Positions 1-11,613 of a stretch of 64,000 nt of DNA are shown in pieces. The DNA is taken from assembly GCF_000002595.2 (NCBI RefSeq), contig NC_057017.1, forward strand, positions 1,795,997 to 1,859,996, read 5' to 3'. Position numbers and translations under genes: made by a program. This DNA is from Chlamydomonas reinhardtii. Lineage: Eukaryota; Chlorophyta; Chlorophyceae; Chlamydomonadales; Chlamydomonadaceae. Below the pieces are notes generated by a model, which had not been told where the DNA came from, made no database searches, and was given only the letters and a program-made list of their open reading frames with translations. Each line of letters begins with the position of its first letter. Position 1 is the stretch's first letter.

Positions 1-999
1 CTGGTGCCTGTAATGCCCTTGTCGGCTGTGCTTACACATCTTTTGGCATCGTGCGCGTTCGTTTGATCATTTCCTTGCAGCATCGTCGATACCGTATCTC
101 CTATCGCCCCGCTCACCAGCCTGCACCAGCCACCAGCCCAACCACACCAGCACCAGCACGAGCACCAGCCGGCCAACACGCACCAGCAGCAGCACAGTCG
201 CCCCGCTGCAGCTAGACTCTGGCGTTATACCTGGTACACAATGCCCCCGTGGTGCCATCCCCCCGCGCGCGTGTGCTTTCTCTTTAGCAGGACGATTGGT
301 GAAAGTTTGCACTTTGCAGCCGTGATCTGAAACCAGGGGAGGAACCTCCCCTGTCTGAAACAGCAGACGCCTGACGGTCCCTGTCCCGATGCAGTTGAGC
401 TCTAAATGAAAGCAGCAAGCACCCTGTTCATTTACGGTACGGTATGCCCATTTCAGCGGGCAGCATCACACCGGTACCTTCACGCACACGTCGACCCCAG
501 CACCTGAACACCTCTACCTCCAGAACCTGAAGACCTGCCTGCCCGCCAGCCGACGAGACTGTTGTATTGTTTGTCCTTCGGAAACGCCCGGTGCCACGAC
601 CACATCGTCGGCGGGCATTGCACTGGCTGCGCATGAACCTGGCAGTTCAGCTTCACACGGCACACGGCATCTTTCCTCCCGCTCACAACAATGCAGCTAC
701 CAGGGGCTTTGGTCAGACACCGCCACCAATTCAAACCCCCTCACCGCCTCTCCACTCGCGCCCGCACACACCTCACCTCACCGCTTGCTCTCCAGCCCCA
801 CACCCAAACCCCTGTCCTCCCCCCTCTCCCCTCCCATCTCCCCTACACACCTACTTGCCCTTGCTCGCCTCCGCCTTTCCCCTCTGCTGCCGCCCCCTCC
901 TCTCCCCCCTCAGCTGCTACCCACCCTCCTCTGCAACCCCTCCTCTGCACCCCCCCTTCGTTTAGCTGCTACCCCCCTTGTTTAGCTGCTACCCCCCTC
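1..999. other. gene-free start of window, pyrimidine-rich
   Basis: No gene is supported here. Bases ~700-1000 are strongly C/T-rich on the + strand, which creates open frames without coding character. TTACA at 32-36 would read TGTAA on the minus strand and might be a distant poly(A) signal for the GCK gene, roughly 960 bases beyond its stop; this is weak. Confidence 0.4.
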
Positions 1000-1804
1000 C
1001 TATGCTAGCCCCTCCTCTGCATCCCCTGCCGCCGCCGCCTTCTTGTCTGCCAGCGAGCTGAGCTGTGGAGCGTAGTACTCCCTGTGCTTCTCCATGCACT
1101 CCCACAGTGGCCCCATCACCGCCGCGCAGCTCTCCACGTCCTGCCGCCCCGCCGCCTTCACGCCGTCCACGCAATCCAGCCAGACCTGGCGCGAGAGGGG
1201 CAGACGCGGCGGCACCGGGACAGGGGCGCGGCGCGGCAGAGGTGCCGGTGGAGGCAGCGGTGAAGGATAAGAACGGGAATCGAGAAAGATCCCGGCTAAT
1301 GTTGCAAAGGTAACGTGTCAGAAGTGAGGCCGGGCGCGAGGTCGGGGGGGGGGGTCCGGCCCGCAGGGCGGCGCCACGGCTGGTGGGGCCAACTGGGGAG
1401 GGCGCACCTCCTGCCATTGTCGCCGGAGCTGCAAACCCGCGCCTAGGTCTGGCCCCGCAACCCCGCCCCGCCGCCACAGCCTGTCAGTTTGACTGACTGA
1501 CACCCGCCCTGCACCCCGGGTCCTCTCGCTCCATGCCACGTCACGTACGGCCTGACACGCCGCGTGTCCGCATCCCCGGCCCCCCTCCTGCCTTCTCCCC
1601 TGCCTTCTCCCCAACACCTCAGGCACACAAGCGCACCTGGAACGGCTCCTTGCACCCGCCCGCCTTCATCCACTTGCACCAGCCGCATTCCTCCTCCTCC
1701 TCCTCCTCCTCGCCAGCTTGCTCGCCGATGCTCGCGCTGGGCCCGGGCTGCTCAGCCTCCTCCGCCTCGGGCTTCTTCTCCGCGTCCTTCTTCTCTGGCT
1801 CCAT
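1000..1804 (-). CDS. GCK-domain small cysteine-motif protein
   Basis: Two exons, 1804-1637 and 1185-1000, joined in phase 0, give 117 residues. The first half is an acidic Glu/Lys-rich leader. The second half is a complete GCK domain (the plant/algal domain named after its Gly-Cys-Lys motif): CGWCKWMKAGGCKEPF at the end of exon 1, then VWLDCVDG, ESCAAVMGPLWECME and HREYYAP in exon 2. The spaced cysteine pairs resemble CHCH/twin-Cys proteins, so an intermembrane-space or redox role is possible but not shown. The donor GTGCGC and acceptor CCAG fall exactly inside the domain, and splicing restores its continuity, which is strong evidence for the model. The ATG at 1804 is the only good start. The gene is divergent from the 2365 gene. 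Confidence 0.85.
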
Positions 1805-2364
1805 TGATGAAAGCTAGTTTTATATGAGCTCAGAGCTCGAAGCTATATGGAGTTGAGCTAAAGACGGCTGGGCTAAAGTGGCGAAAACGGTGTGATGGAT
1901 TAGTCGCTTGATGGAGTGAAGTAGCAAAGGTCGGATGATGACAAAATGTACGTTGCGAATCGGTGCAAATATATAGGCGGCGACAATCGCAAGGTGAGAC
2001 ATACGTTGTTTTGGGTCGAGCACCGCACATGCTGCACCGGAACTTTCCCATGCAGGTCTCCGCCCCGGGGGCTGCCCTGTCGACGCCCTCTCGCGAGGCC
2101 CTACACATCCGCGCTCCCCGACCAACTTGCAAACAACTAAACATCTTGCATTACCAGCTACAGTACACGCTGCAGCTTCCACTTCCTGGCCCCGCGGGTC
2201 AACCCTAAACACGCAAGCACCGTCAAGCACTGCTGTGAGCTGACTCGGTGTCCGCGGGGCAGCCAGCGCCTCGCCCGCGCCAGCGTTCCAAAGCGCATCA
2301 TTCGGATTCGCATCAGGCAGCGAGCCGCAGCAGCAGGACCAGCCACAGCAACAGGGCTGCGCCT
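1805..2364. promoter_or_regulatory. divergent intergenic region
   Basis: This is the 560 bases between the start of the GCK gene on the minus strand and the first assigned ATG of the five-exon gene on the plus strand. It is less GC-rich than the flanks and has a TATA-like ATATATA at about 1969-1975. No coding signal is supported. It should hold both promoters, and possibly the true 5' exon of the plus-strand gene. Confidence 0.4.
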
Positions 2365-5300
2365 ATGCTGCCCGCGGCCCCTGGCACTGGTGCAAGTGGT
2401 GCGAGTGGCTCAAAGCGTTCGCTGTGGACGCCGCAGCTACCCCAGGTAATTATCCCCACACGTGGCAGGGACTTTGACAGTTAGACTTTGCGCTCGCGTG
2501 TGCGCCTGTCCCAGTTTGCGTGAGTCTGCAAGCCTGAGGCTCCTCACATGGCCCAAAAATACCCCTGCTCGCTGTTGTCGCCCTACCTACCCTCCCGCGC
2601 TCCCCGAACGAGGCCATCAGGCCGCCGGGCAGGCAGCTGTTGCCGCCACCCCTCCCCGCCGCTGCCGTCACCCGTCTACATTGTGTGTGATTGCAACCCA
2701 TCGGGCCCGCAGGCCGCCGCGCTACCTCCAGGCGGAGGCGTCATAGCCCCCAGCGGAGGTGCCCCGAAGCCCACCGCGGCTTCAGCGGAAGCAACGGTCA
2801 CGGGGGCAGGCATGGTGGCTGCGGCGCTGGGTGGCGAGGAGGGCGGCGGGGAGAAGGCCAGTGGTGGTGGGCGACGCCGCGAGGAGGCAGCAGAGGCGCC
2901 AGCGGGGCCGGTGGCAGGGCAGGGACCGGTGGCAGGGCTGGAGCCGGTGGCAGGGCTGGAGCCGGTGGCAGGGCTGGGACTGGGGTCCGGCGACGCGGCG
3001 TGGGTGCAGGGGGCGTCCGACTCTGGAAGGCTGGAGGGGGTGGTAGTGTGTGGGGCGGCGGCGGCGGGTCCCGGCCCCAGCAACAGCAGCAGCAGCAGCA
3101 GTGACAGTGACAGGCGGCAGCAGCAAGGGACCGCTGGCCGGGGTCAGGGTCAGGCGGTGAGTGCTGCAGGCCCGGAGGCAGGCGGCGGAGCAGCGGGGGA
3201 AGGGACGGTTGGGCCGCGGGATGCGGCGTGGGCGGCGTTCAAGGTGGGTCGGGTGGAGATGGGTGAGGGTGGAGGTGGTGCGGGCCGCGCATGCACATCC
3301 GCAGTCGGGACGGTGGGGTGCCGGTGCGGGGGTGCTAGACGCTGTCAGTGAAGCACGTTGTGGGTTTTGAAGCCGCAGGGCCTGGCCTGCTGCCTTCGTG
3401 TCACGCCACGCCGCGCCATTACCGCAACGCAACGAAATGCAACGCCACGCCATACCGCGCCCCACCCCCGTAACGCCCTACGCCCGAACTGCCTGCCCCA
3501 GGAGGACCAACGGCTGCTCCGCACCACCGCGGCGCCCGCCCCTACGGCTGGCCAGGGCCAGGGCGGGCGCAGCGGGCTCCACATCGCCACCTGGCAGCAG
3601 CAGCAGCAGCAGCACCTGGAGAGTGCGGGGCCCGCCGGCGCTGAGGCAGGCGGCAGTAGAGAGCAGGGGCAGGGGCGGGGGCAGGGTCAGGGCGGCACAG
3701 GGGCAGGGGCGGCTAAGGAAGCGGCGGCGGCGGTGGGGGCAGATCAGCCGGGTGAGGAGCAGGCGGAGGCGCGAGAGGCCTTCGAGGTGAGGCAAAGAGC
3801 GAGAGGGCCGCGGGCGTGTGCGTGTGTTGGGAGGGGCAAGAGAGAGGAAGGGGGGTGAAGCACGAGCTGCGGCTGAGGCAGAGGACGGCTGGGGGCTTGG
3901 AGCAACCGCACTGGTCCAAACCAAACCCATGTCCCGCTCTTACCCTTCCTCCATCCACCATCTCCTTTTCTCGTCCTTCGCTTTTAGGAAGACCGCAACC
4001 TCCTACTCAGCACCAGCGCCACCGCCTCTGCCGCCGGTCTCCTCAGCCCCTGCGCCGCCGCCGCCGTCTTCGCCCCCGGCGCCGTCGGTCCCTCCTCCTC
4101 CTTCGGCTCCTCCCCGCACCTGCTGGCGCCTCTGTCGCTGTCGCCTGGCGCCATTGCCGCCGCCACCCTCGCCGCTGACGCTGGATCGCACCGCCGCCGC
4201 TTCCAGACCGGCGGTTACCTGTACGGCGCCGGTACGGACGAGTTCCGCGGTTACATCACGGTTGGCGTGGATCCAGGCGAGATGGATCTGGCGGCGGCGG
4301 CGGTTAATGACGACGCTGGAGATGCGGACGGCTCGTTCCACGGTTTCAGCCGTACACTGGGCATTACGGCTGAGCCGGCGGCGCCGGCTGTAGCAGCAGC
4401 AGCAGCGGCAACAGGGGAGGCGGAGGAGGCGGATGCCGGAGTGCAGGAGGAGGGGGCGGCGTGGCCTGCGGCAGTAGCAGAGGCGGCGGCGGCTGTAGCG
4501 GCAGCACTGGGTGGCGGCGGCGCGGGCGGTGGCGGCGGCAATGCAGCGGGCGAGGCGGCTGGGTACAAGGGCCTCCAGAGCGGGCGGGGAGGCGATACGG
4601 GGGTGGCGGGAACGCACGGTGGCGGTGGCAGTAGAGGCGGGGGTGCCGACACACCGCCGCACATACACATGCCGCCATCCACGCCGCCGCCGCACCTGCC
4701 CATGCCTGAGCGGCCCTCCTCCCGCCCCATCGCCATCCCCGCGCCCCACCACGGCCCGACGGGTGCTGCTGGAGGTGATGCAGCTGCTACTGCCAGTGGC
4801 GGCGGCGGGCACGCGGCTGTAGCAGGGCCCGCCGCCGACAGTAGCGCTAGCAGTAGCAGGGGCAACGGCGGCGGTAGCGGCCGTGTGCGGCGTGTGACCT
4901 TTGCTCCCGAGGTGGCTGGGCAGCAACAGCAACAGCTGCTGCTGACGCCAGAAAATGATGAGATATCCGCGGCAGCAAGCAGTGCGTGGCGCGCTAGCAG
5001 TAGCAGCAGCGGCGGCGCTGGTCGCCTGGGCGGCCTCGGCCTTGGCGGCAACGGTGGTGGTGCTGCTGCGGGCGGCCGTGGCAGTAGCAGCAACAGCTTC
5101 AACGAGTTGGCGGCGCTGGCAGCAGTGCCGTACCAGCTACTGCCGGGCAGTGAGCCGCTGGAGCCAAACGGCCCAGCAGGTGGCGGCGGCAGTAGCACCT
5201 GTGACGCGGCTGCTACTGCTGGTGCTGGTGCGGCCGCCTCCGGCGGCAGTAGCACTGCTGCTGCCGGCGTCAGGGCCGGCGCTGCCGCGCGTGGGGCGCT

Positions 5301-5749
5301 GGTGCTGCTGCCGCTGACGGGGGCTTTGGGCTGGTAGGTGAGGGATGTGGGTCGGGTGGGATTTCGCGATACCGGTATGTGGTGAGGGAGCGCGGGATGT
5401 GGGTCGCATGCCAATCCACTTCGCTTCTTTCTTCTCGTGCTCCCTTCCGGGCTGCCTGCACATACCTCAGCACGCTCGCGCATGTTCTGGTATCGGTGCC
5501 GACTACCCCCAAACCCTGCCCCTGCACCGCTGTCTCCTCCGCCCATCACCGCCACGCCTCAGGGCTAGCTGGCGCCTGCTCATGAGCTCTGACCGCACCG
5601 CTGTGGCCCTGGCGCTGTTGGGCTGCCTGCTCACAGCCGCCGCCGCCTCCACCACCACCTACCTGGCCCTACAAGCCGCAGCAGCAGCCAGAAGTGCCGG
5701 CACCAGAAACAGCAGCAGCGTCGATGTCAGCAACGTTGACCTCTGCTGA
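2365..5749 (+). CDS. unrecognised Ala/Gly/Gln-rich protein with C-terminal hydrophobic segment (five exons)
   Basis: I do not recognise this family. Exons 2365-2445, 2713-3243, 3502-3786, 3988-5333 and 5563-5749 join in consistent phase to about 809 residues. Exon 2 has a PVAGLE tandem repeat and Ser/Gln runs. Exons 2, 3 and 4 meet at similar junctions (AFK/EDQRLL and AFE/EDRNLL), suggesting duplicated exon modules. The only non-repetitive core is in exon 4 (FQTGGYLYGAGTDEFRGYI, then VDPGEMDL). The last exon, after a basic WRLLM, has a hydrophobic stretch starting TAVALALLGCLL, so a C-terminal membrane anchor is likely. The Trp codon split at the last intron (TG/G) supports that splice. The start is the weakest part: the ATG at 2365 is the last one before a good donor, and an upstream exon cannot be excluded. 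Degenerate copies lie at 10.4-12.7 kb and 16.6 kb. Confidence 0.6.
2923..2984 (+). repeat. 18-bp tandem repeat coding for PVAGLE
   Basis: Three to four near-identical 18-base units (GGAGCCGGTGGCAGGGCT type) lie in frame in exon 2 of the five-exon gene. The unit is a multiple of three, so copy number can change without breaking the frame. Confidence 0.75.
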
Positions 5750-5985
5750 GAGGTCGGGGCTCTTGGTGGTGGTGATGGTGATGGTGGTGGTGGTTGGGGG
5801 GGGGGGGGCGGCACCTGCACATGTACCCGCACCTGCAATCCTGGCGCTAGCTGTGGTGCATGCGGAGCTATAAGTATGAGGGCCGGATGCGTCTCAAACA
5901 GGAAGGCTGAGATGAAGGCTGGCTCGGTTGGCAGGCTGAGTTGAAGGCTGGAATGCGGAAGGCTGGGTGATGCACCTGGTGTGTG

Positions 5986-5990
5986 TGTAA
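5986..5990 (+). terminator. TGTAA poly(A) signal of the five-exon gene
   Basis: TGTAA lies 237 bases after the stop at 5749. TGTAA is the usual polyadenylation signal in Chlamydomonas nuclear genes, and the distance is a normal 3' UTR length. Confidence 0.5.
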
Positions 5991-6711
5991 TTGATGATTG
6001 GAATATGCGCAGCCGAGGTGGGCGGGCATGAGGTAGACGTGAACTGACGCGAACGCAGGAGCAGAAGCCTAGAAGAAGGTGGATGCGGGAGGTCGGATAC
6101 CGTGGTTGTGGTAGGCACAGTGCTGGGCAGGGTACGTCTGGCCAGTTGCCCCTAGGATGGCAAGAGGGGAAGCTGCAGCGCTGGGCAGTTGGATGAAGGT
6201 GGTGGCCACGTTTGCTATGTTAATTTGTCCGGCCATGACCAGAGCAACCAAGGTGGACTGCGGACTACAGCTTCTGCGTCAGTGCGCGGAACCGAGTCGC
6301 CATCATGCATGCCTGCATTCACATCGCCCAACAGCAAACACGTGAAACAAACTGCTGTATGTGCCGTACTGTTTGCATGTGGGTGTACCGCGCAGAATTG
6401 TATGTATACCGTACGTGCGCACGGCAGCGACCAGGCAGATTTTGCTGCGCTACAACACATGAACAACCCTAGCTTGTGCTCTCGAACACGCAGTGCACCA
6501 TCATGTGCGATCTCCAGTGCTGGACACGTGCTTCATTTGCCAGCTTGCGGGCTGGATGCGTGGGCTGGCCGACACCAACCGCATTGTTCGTCTTAAAAGC
6601 ATTCTCATAACCTGCTTCGCGCATCTGGACAGCACGCAAGCTCAACACTTAGCAGAGGGGGGGGGCACTGCCGCAGCAGCCCATCACCATAGCACTCCTA
6701 GAATCCACTCC
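5991..6711. other. convergent intergenic region
   Basis: This stretch separates the 3' ends of the plus-strand five-exon gene and the minus-strand ankyrin-type gene. The first ~150 bases are shared with the duplicated copy near 12.5-12.7 kb. The rest shows no gene; a G-run lies near 6656-6666. Confidence 0.4.
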
Positions 6712-9047
6712 TCAGTCCCAATCCATCGCCTCCTCCATCTCCTCCACATCCCCCTCTTCCATCTCGTCCATCTCCTCCGCGTCCTCTGCCGGCTCCGGCG
6801 GCAGCAGGCCCTTTGAGCGGAGCCAGTCGACAGCCATCCTGTTCTTGGCGCACCGCCTTGCCTGCTCCTGCTCAAGTGCCTGTGTGTGAAGTCAGGCCAG
6901 GTTGTTTGAGTGAATGACGCTTCCGTCCCTCCAACATGCAAACCACAGGTGCTTTCCATGCGATGTACATTAGGCGGCATCATTGGGCATGCAACACGTC
7001 AACCCAGCGCGCCGAGCACCCACTGCCTTCGAAGCACAAGCGACCTCCCCGAGTCCCCTGGCTATATTGGGAACCCCGCCCGCCAATGACTCGCACCTGC
7101 GGCGGGCGGCCCTCCGCCTCCAGCTCCGCCACGGCCCACTCCAGCGCCTCCTGGCTGCCGCCCTCCGCCACTGCGCCCAGGTCAACCGCCGCGCCGCGCT
7201 CGCGCAGCTTTCGCAGCAGCCGCAGGCTGGCGCCGGTGCGGGCCGCCCCGGTGAAGGCATCTGTCCAGGCCTCCACGTCAAATGCTCCCTTGGCCTCCGC
7301 TGCCAGGTACAGCAGCGATTGCTCCGGCGCGGAGCTGAGGCTTGCCTCGTTCCGCGCTGCGTATGCAGCGTGGCGGGCAAGGTACTTGGCCCCGTACTTG
7401 TCCTGCAGCAGCTGCAGGGTGGACAGCAGGTTGGCGTCCTTGGCCGCCAGCGTGTCGCCCACAATTATGCGCAGGCCGCAAGGAAAGCAGAGCGTGGCCG
7501 TGGACGTCTCGGCAAGGTCCTCGTACGGCTGCATGTCGCCCTCGGGCCGCCACAGGTAGGCAAGGGCGTCGGCATGCCCCTTAATTAAGGCACAGTTGAC
7601 CGCCTGCTCGTCGTCCCTGATACCCATGCCATTGAGCTGCTGCAGCCGCTGCAGGTAGTCCTGCCGCAGACTCACGCTCGACCAGACGTTCTCCACCATC
7701 TGATCGAAAGGCGGGAGCTCCGGCTCGTCCGACTGCTCCTGGTCTGCCTGCTCCTGGTCTGCCTGCTCCTGGTCTGCCTGCTCCTCATCACCCAACCCGA
7801 CGTCGCCCTGCAGGCGCTGCTGCAGGAACTGCACCTTCTCCGCCCAGCAGGCCGTGCTGCTGCCAGCCGCCGAGTCCAGCAGGCGCGCGCCAGGTCGTCC
7901 TGCGAGCGGCCACTGGTCGGCCTCGGGCAGCCCGGGGGTGTGCTGCTCAAAGAGGCGCCACAGCCACACGAACTCTGCTGCGGGGAAACCCTCGGCGGCG
8001 GCAACCAGCAGCGCCATCCGGGCGTCAAGGCGCCGCGTATCCTCATACGCGGCCTTCCTCGCCTCCTCCTCCTCCGCCTCCGAAGGCGGCGGCGAAGCCG
8101 CTGTGCACCCCTCTGATGCCATCGCATCCGCCCACAGCGCCTCCGCCCCGAGCGCGTCCGCTGGCACCCCATACACCAGCGGGAAGGTCGCCATAAGCTG
8201 CCGCACCAATGCCACGTGGCCCCAGCGCGCTGACGTCTCGACGTAGCCGGTCTGGGGCCAGACGTTGCGGACGATGTCGCAGTCGTAGCCGTCGTTGTCC
8301 TGCGTGCTGAGCTCGTGGCCGCGCTCCTGCCGCAGCCAGGTGATAAGGCGCGCGTGGCCGCCCATGCACGCGCCCGTGGCCGCCGCCTGCAGCAGGTCGT
8401 CTGCTCCTGCGTCAAGCAGCAGCTCCAGCGCCGGCTGCTGCCCTGCCCAAGCGGCGGCCGTCACGACGCCCTTGGTGGGCGCCACGCCCTTGGGCAGCAG
8501 CAGCAGCTTGCAAGCGTCCACGTGGCCTGCCGCCGCTGCCGCCGCCAGGACCTCTGTGTCCATTGCGCAGCCACAGTGCGCCCGCGCAACGTGCCAGCTG
8601 GCGGCGTGGCCCGAGGACGCGGCCAGACATAGCAGCCGCCGGCGCTGGGGAAGGCTGAGCGAGCGCCAGGGCTCGGGCCGGCCCCACTGCGCAGCAAAGG
8701 CGGCCTCGGGCCACGGCTGCTGCGCACGGTGCGGCTCAAGCCAATCTTCGTCTGGCGCCATGAAGTTCGGCCCGTTGCGGTACCGCCGCGGCAGGCCCAG
8801 GTGCAGCGTGGCCGCGGTGCTGCGGTTGACGAGTGCAAAGGAGGTGGCGTCGTCGGGGTGCAGCAGGGCAGCCACATGGCGCACCGCGGCAGGAGACAGG
8901 CGGCTCCAGCTGTCCGCCGGTGCAGGGGCATCGCTCCCGGCGGCACTGGGGGCGGGAAGAGGTTGGTGGCGGCAGCCGTGTGAGCAGTGGAAGTACGAGC
9001 GCACCGTACGGTTCCTTAGGCCGCCGGATTAGCGCACGACACGACAT
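6712..9047 (-). CDS. F-box-like N-terminus with ankyrin-type repeats
   Basis: The main exon 8945-7097 and final exon 6879-6712 join in phase 0. A short first exon, 9047-9010, gives an ATG start through a 64-base intron; without it the frame has only a GTG start. The product is about 684 residues. Near the N-terminus, SWSRLSPAAVRHVAALLHP followed by an aromatic/basic stretch is F-box-like. Then come ankyrin-like helical units such as LLCLAASSGHAASWHVARAH, EVLAAAAAAGHVDACKLLL, VTAAAWAGQQPALELLLDAG and ETSARWGHVALVRQLMATF. A short EQADQ repeat is near the middle. The C-terminus is very acidic (Glu/Met/Asp). Proteins of this layout are numerous in Chlamydomonas and probably bind partner proteins; ubiquitin-ligase adaptor function is inference. 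The start exon is the least certain part. Confidence 0.7.
7733..7790 (-). repeat. 15-bp tandem repeat coding for EQADQ
   Basis: Three perfect 15-base units (TGCTCCTGGTCTGCC on the + strand), plus a partial one, lie inside the ankyrin-type gene and keep its frame. Confidence 0.8.
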
Positions 9048-10399
9048 GACACGTGCCCAGACTCAGGAACCAGAGCTCCATCGCCCTACGCGGCCCCGCG
9101 TAGCCACTAACCATGGCGCCACGGCCCCGCCGTACCTGCTGCCCGCCGACGCAGCGGCTGCCTGGTGCTTGGCCTCAAATAGCTGGGCCTCCATATTGCC
9201 TGTAGGGCGGCAGACACGAAATGAGTGCACGCTTTGCGCTTTGCGATAATTGGCGCGAAAGGTCAGCGATTGCAGATAGGCCAGACCAGCACGTACCGGC
9301 CAGACTGTCAGCAGGCTGGTTGATGTCTATGGCTCCAAAGCTTGTCAGAAGCCCTGCGAATTTGCGGGTTTGGGGCGGAAACTGTAAACATATCTGCGAA
9401 CGCTTGGCTGTTGGAAAGCGCGGCCCTTCGCGCACCCCAGGAACCTCAAATCGTAAGAGGGGCACCTCATAACGGGAATGCAGGGGCAAGCGCGCTGACC
9501 AAGGCTCTTGCTGGCAGTTCCGGCACGATGCAGCCCCCGCCGGCCGCAGCCCCCCGCAGCATCCCCCGCAGAGCTGCGAGGCGTCACCTATGCCATAAAC
9601 CTCTTACCTGGACAAAAGCGGATCCAGCAACGAAGGAAGAGGAAGGAGATGGGAGCTCCCGGCGCTGACGCAAATGACGCAGCGCACGCTGTCGAGTGTT
9701 GACGGTGCGCAGAAAGTGGATATGGTTACAGGTTATCTGGTGATGCTGTTTTGGTTTTAGGCTATGGGAGCTTGTGGCAGTGCTTTGGGAGAAAGAGGGC
9801 CAAACTCAGATGAGCCTGGATCCAAGCAAGGATTTGCCTGAAGCCCTGAACTGTTTTCGCCCCTTGCTTTAAGTGCACATAGGATAGCCTATGCACCTGA
9901 CGGACTATGAGCTGGCCACCAGGCCCCGCGCTGAGCAGAAAGCGGCGGTTCTATATTGAATTTCCGGTCCCTTCCACAGTTCCGCATTTGCATACATGCA
10001 TTCACATCAGATACACAAAAACCGACACATAACGCAACGATGATACCATTGACTATGTTCGCCTGGGCGCCTACGCCGGGGCGCCGGCACAGCGTGCTGC
10101 GCGACACCGCAATGCAGCCTGTGACAGATGGGGCAGTCTCCGGCGGTGGCAGGGATACGAGTCGAAGCGGCATCACTCGTACGCGATGCAGTTGCATGGA
10201 GGGGTGCATACAACTTGGGTGGTGAGGTAAGGAAATGCGGGCTGTGGCGTTCAACCGCGTGTTTGCGCTGTGCAACCTGCCGTGTCGTTCCGCTCGTGTA
10301 TGGATCTTGGCTGTTGTTCGTGCGTTTGCCGGTTTGTGCTGTCACGACGCCCGATGCCTGCTCCCCGCATCCGCACGCACACTCAGGGCGGCGAGGTGG
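9048..10399. other. intergenic, no gene seen
   Basis: This is upstream of the minus-strand ankyrin-type gene and before the copy of the five-exon gene. Open frames here are short and lack conserved-looking sequence. It should contain the promoter of the 9047 gene. No RNA gene or repeat was recognised. Confidence 0.4.
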
Positions 10400-11580
10400 G
10401 TACCTGTGAGCAGGACCAGCAGTGAGCTATGGCAGGGACCTGTGGCAGGCAGTGTCTGCAGTGAGCGGGGGCGCGGCCCCAACAGGCCGCGGCGGCAGTC
10501 GCCTCCTCTGGACCCTTCGCGCCTACCATGGACTCACACCAGCAGTTCTACCTGTATGGGTGGGTGGCCAAAGAGCGGCTAGAGCGGGGGCTGGGCTGGG
10601 CTGGGCTGGGCCGTTATCGTATGTTGGAGGGGACTGTTGGATCCGGCTGACCTTCTAGCGTTCTTGGTTTGAAGTACATGTTAACAGGAAGGTCAGCTCC
10701 GGTCAACGCTGCCAACATCCGTGCCAGCTAGCGCACTGTCAGCAAGTTGTTAGGGTTGTTCGGTAAGCTTGAAGGGCTGGATTGGGCACTGTCTATCAAT
10801 GCGTCACCGGTGTCTTTTGACACCACCCTGGACTCGGAATCTCGGATGCTGGATGGTCGGGGAGAGCGCTGGGATAGGAGCAGTAGCGCCAGCAGCAGGC
10901 AGCAGCAAGGGGCCAGGGCCAGGGGTTGAGTGCCGTGGGACCGGCGGCAGGCAGCGCAGGAGCAGTGTTGCTACGTAGGGTGTACTTCCGCTGACCCTCC
11001 CAACCCCCTCCACGCCACGCCACGCCACGCCTTACCCCTTCCCACTCCGTTCGGCCCCCTCCCCCTCAGGAGTCAGGACTGGGGCCAGGGCTGGGGCATT
11101 GCGACAGCTGCTATTGAGTGGCTCGGAAGGCCGACGCTGGAGAGTGCGGAGTGTGCGGGAGGCCTTCGAAGGAGGCCTTGAGGCCGGCGGCTGTGGGGCA
11201 AAGGGGCAAGGGCAGGTGGCGCAGGGGCGGCGGCTGCACGTGCGGAGGCAGCGGGGCGAGCTCAGCCGTGTGGGGAGCCGCCGGGTGAGTGGCAGCCTTG
11301 CAGGTGGTGGCGCGTGGGGCATTCGAGGTGGGGCAGCGCGTGTGCGTGGGCGTGCATGTGAGGGATAGGGTCGTAGGGGGGATGGAGGGCCGGGGGATGG
11401 AGGGCCGGGGTCGTGGCGGAGCCCATTGCACAGGAGGCGGCTGGGGACACGGGTTGGGCAGGGGGGATTACGGATGGATGGGCTGCGAGAAGGCAAGAAG
11501 ACAAAACTTTTGTCTATCCATGCGGCGGCTGTAGCTGCACTACTGCTGGTGCAGGTGCGGCCGCCTCCGGCAGCGGCAGC

Positions 11581-11613
<33 letters not shown>

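Noticed and set aside
4003-5555. Long minus-strand frames (309 and 434 codons) opposite exon 4 of the five-exon gene
   Set aside because: They mirror a GC-rich coding exon; composition is Pro/Ser/Arg runs, and the plus strand has matching splice sites and a copy at 11-12 kb.
7672-9032. Several long frames on both strands inside the ankyrin-type gene
   Set aside because: They are shadows of the 6712-9047 gene, which alone shows repeats with helix-pair pattern and consistent splicing.
9175-9489. 104-codon minus-strand frame upstream of the ankyrin-type gene
   Set aside because: No phase-compatible junction to the downstream exon and no recognisable motif.
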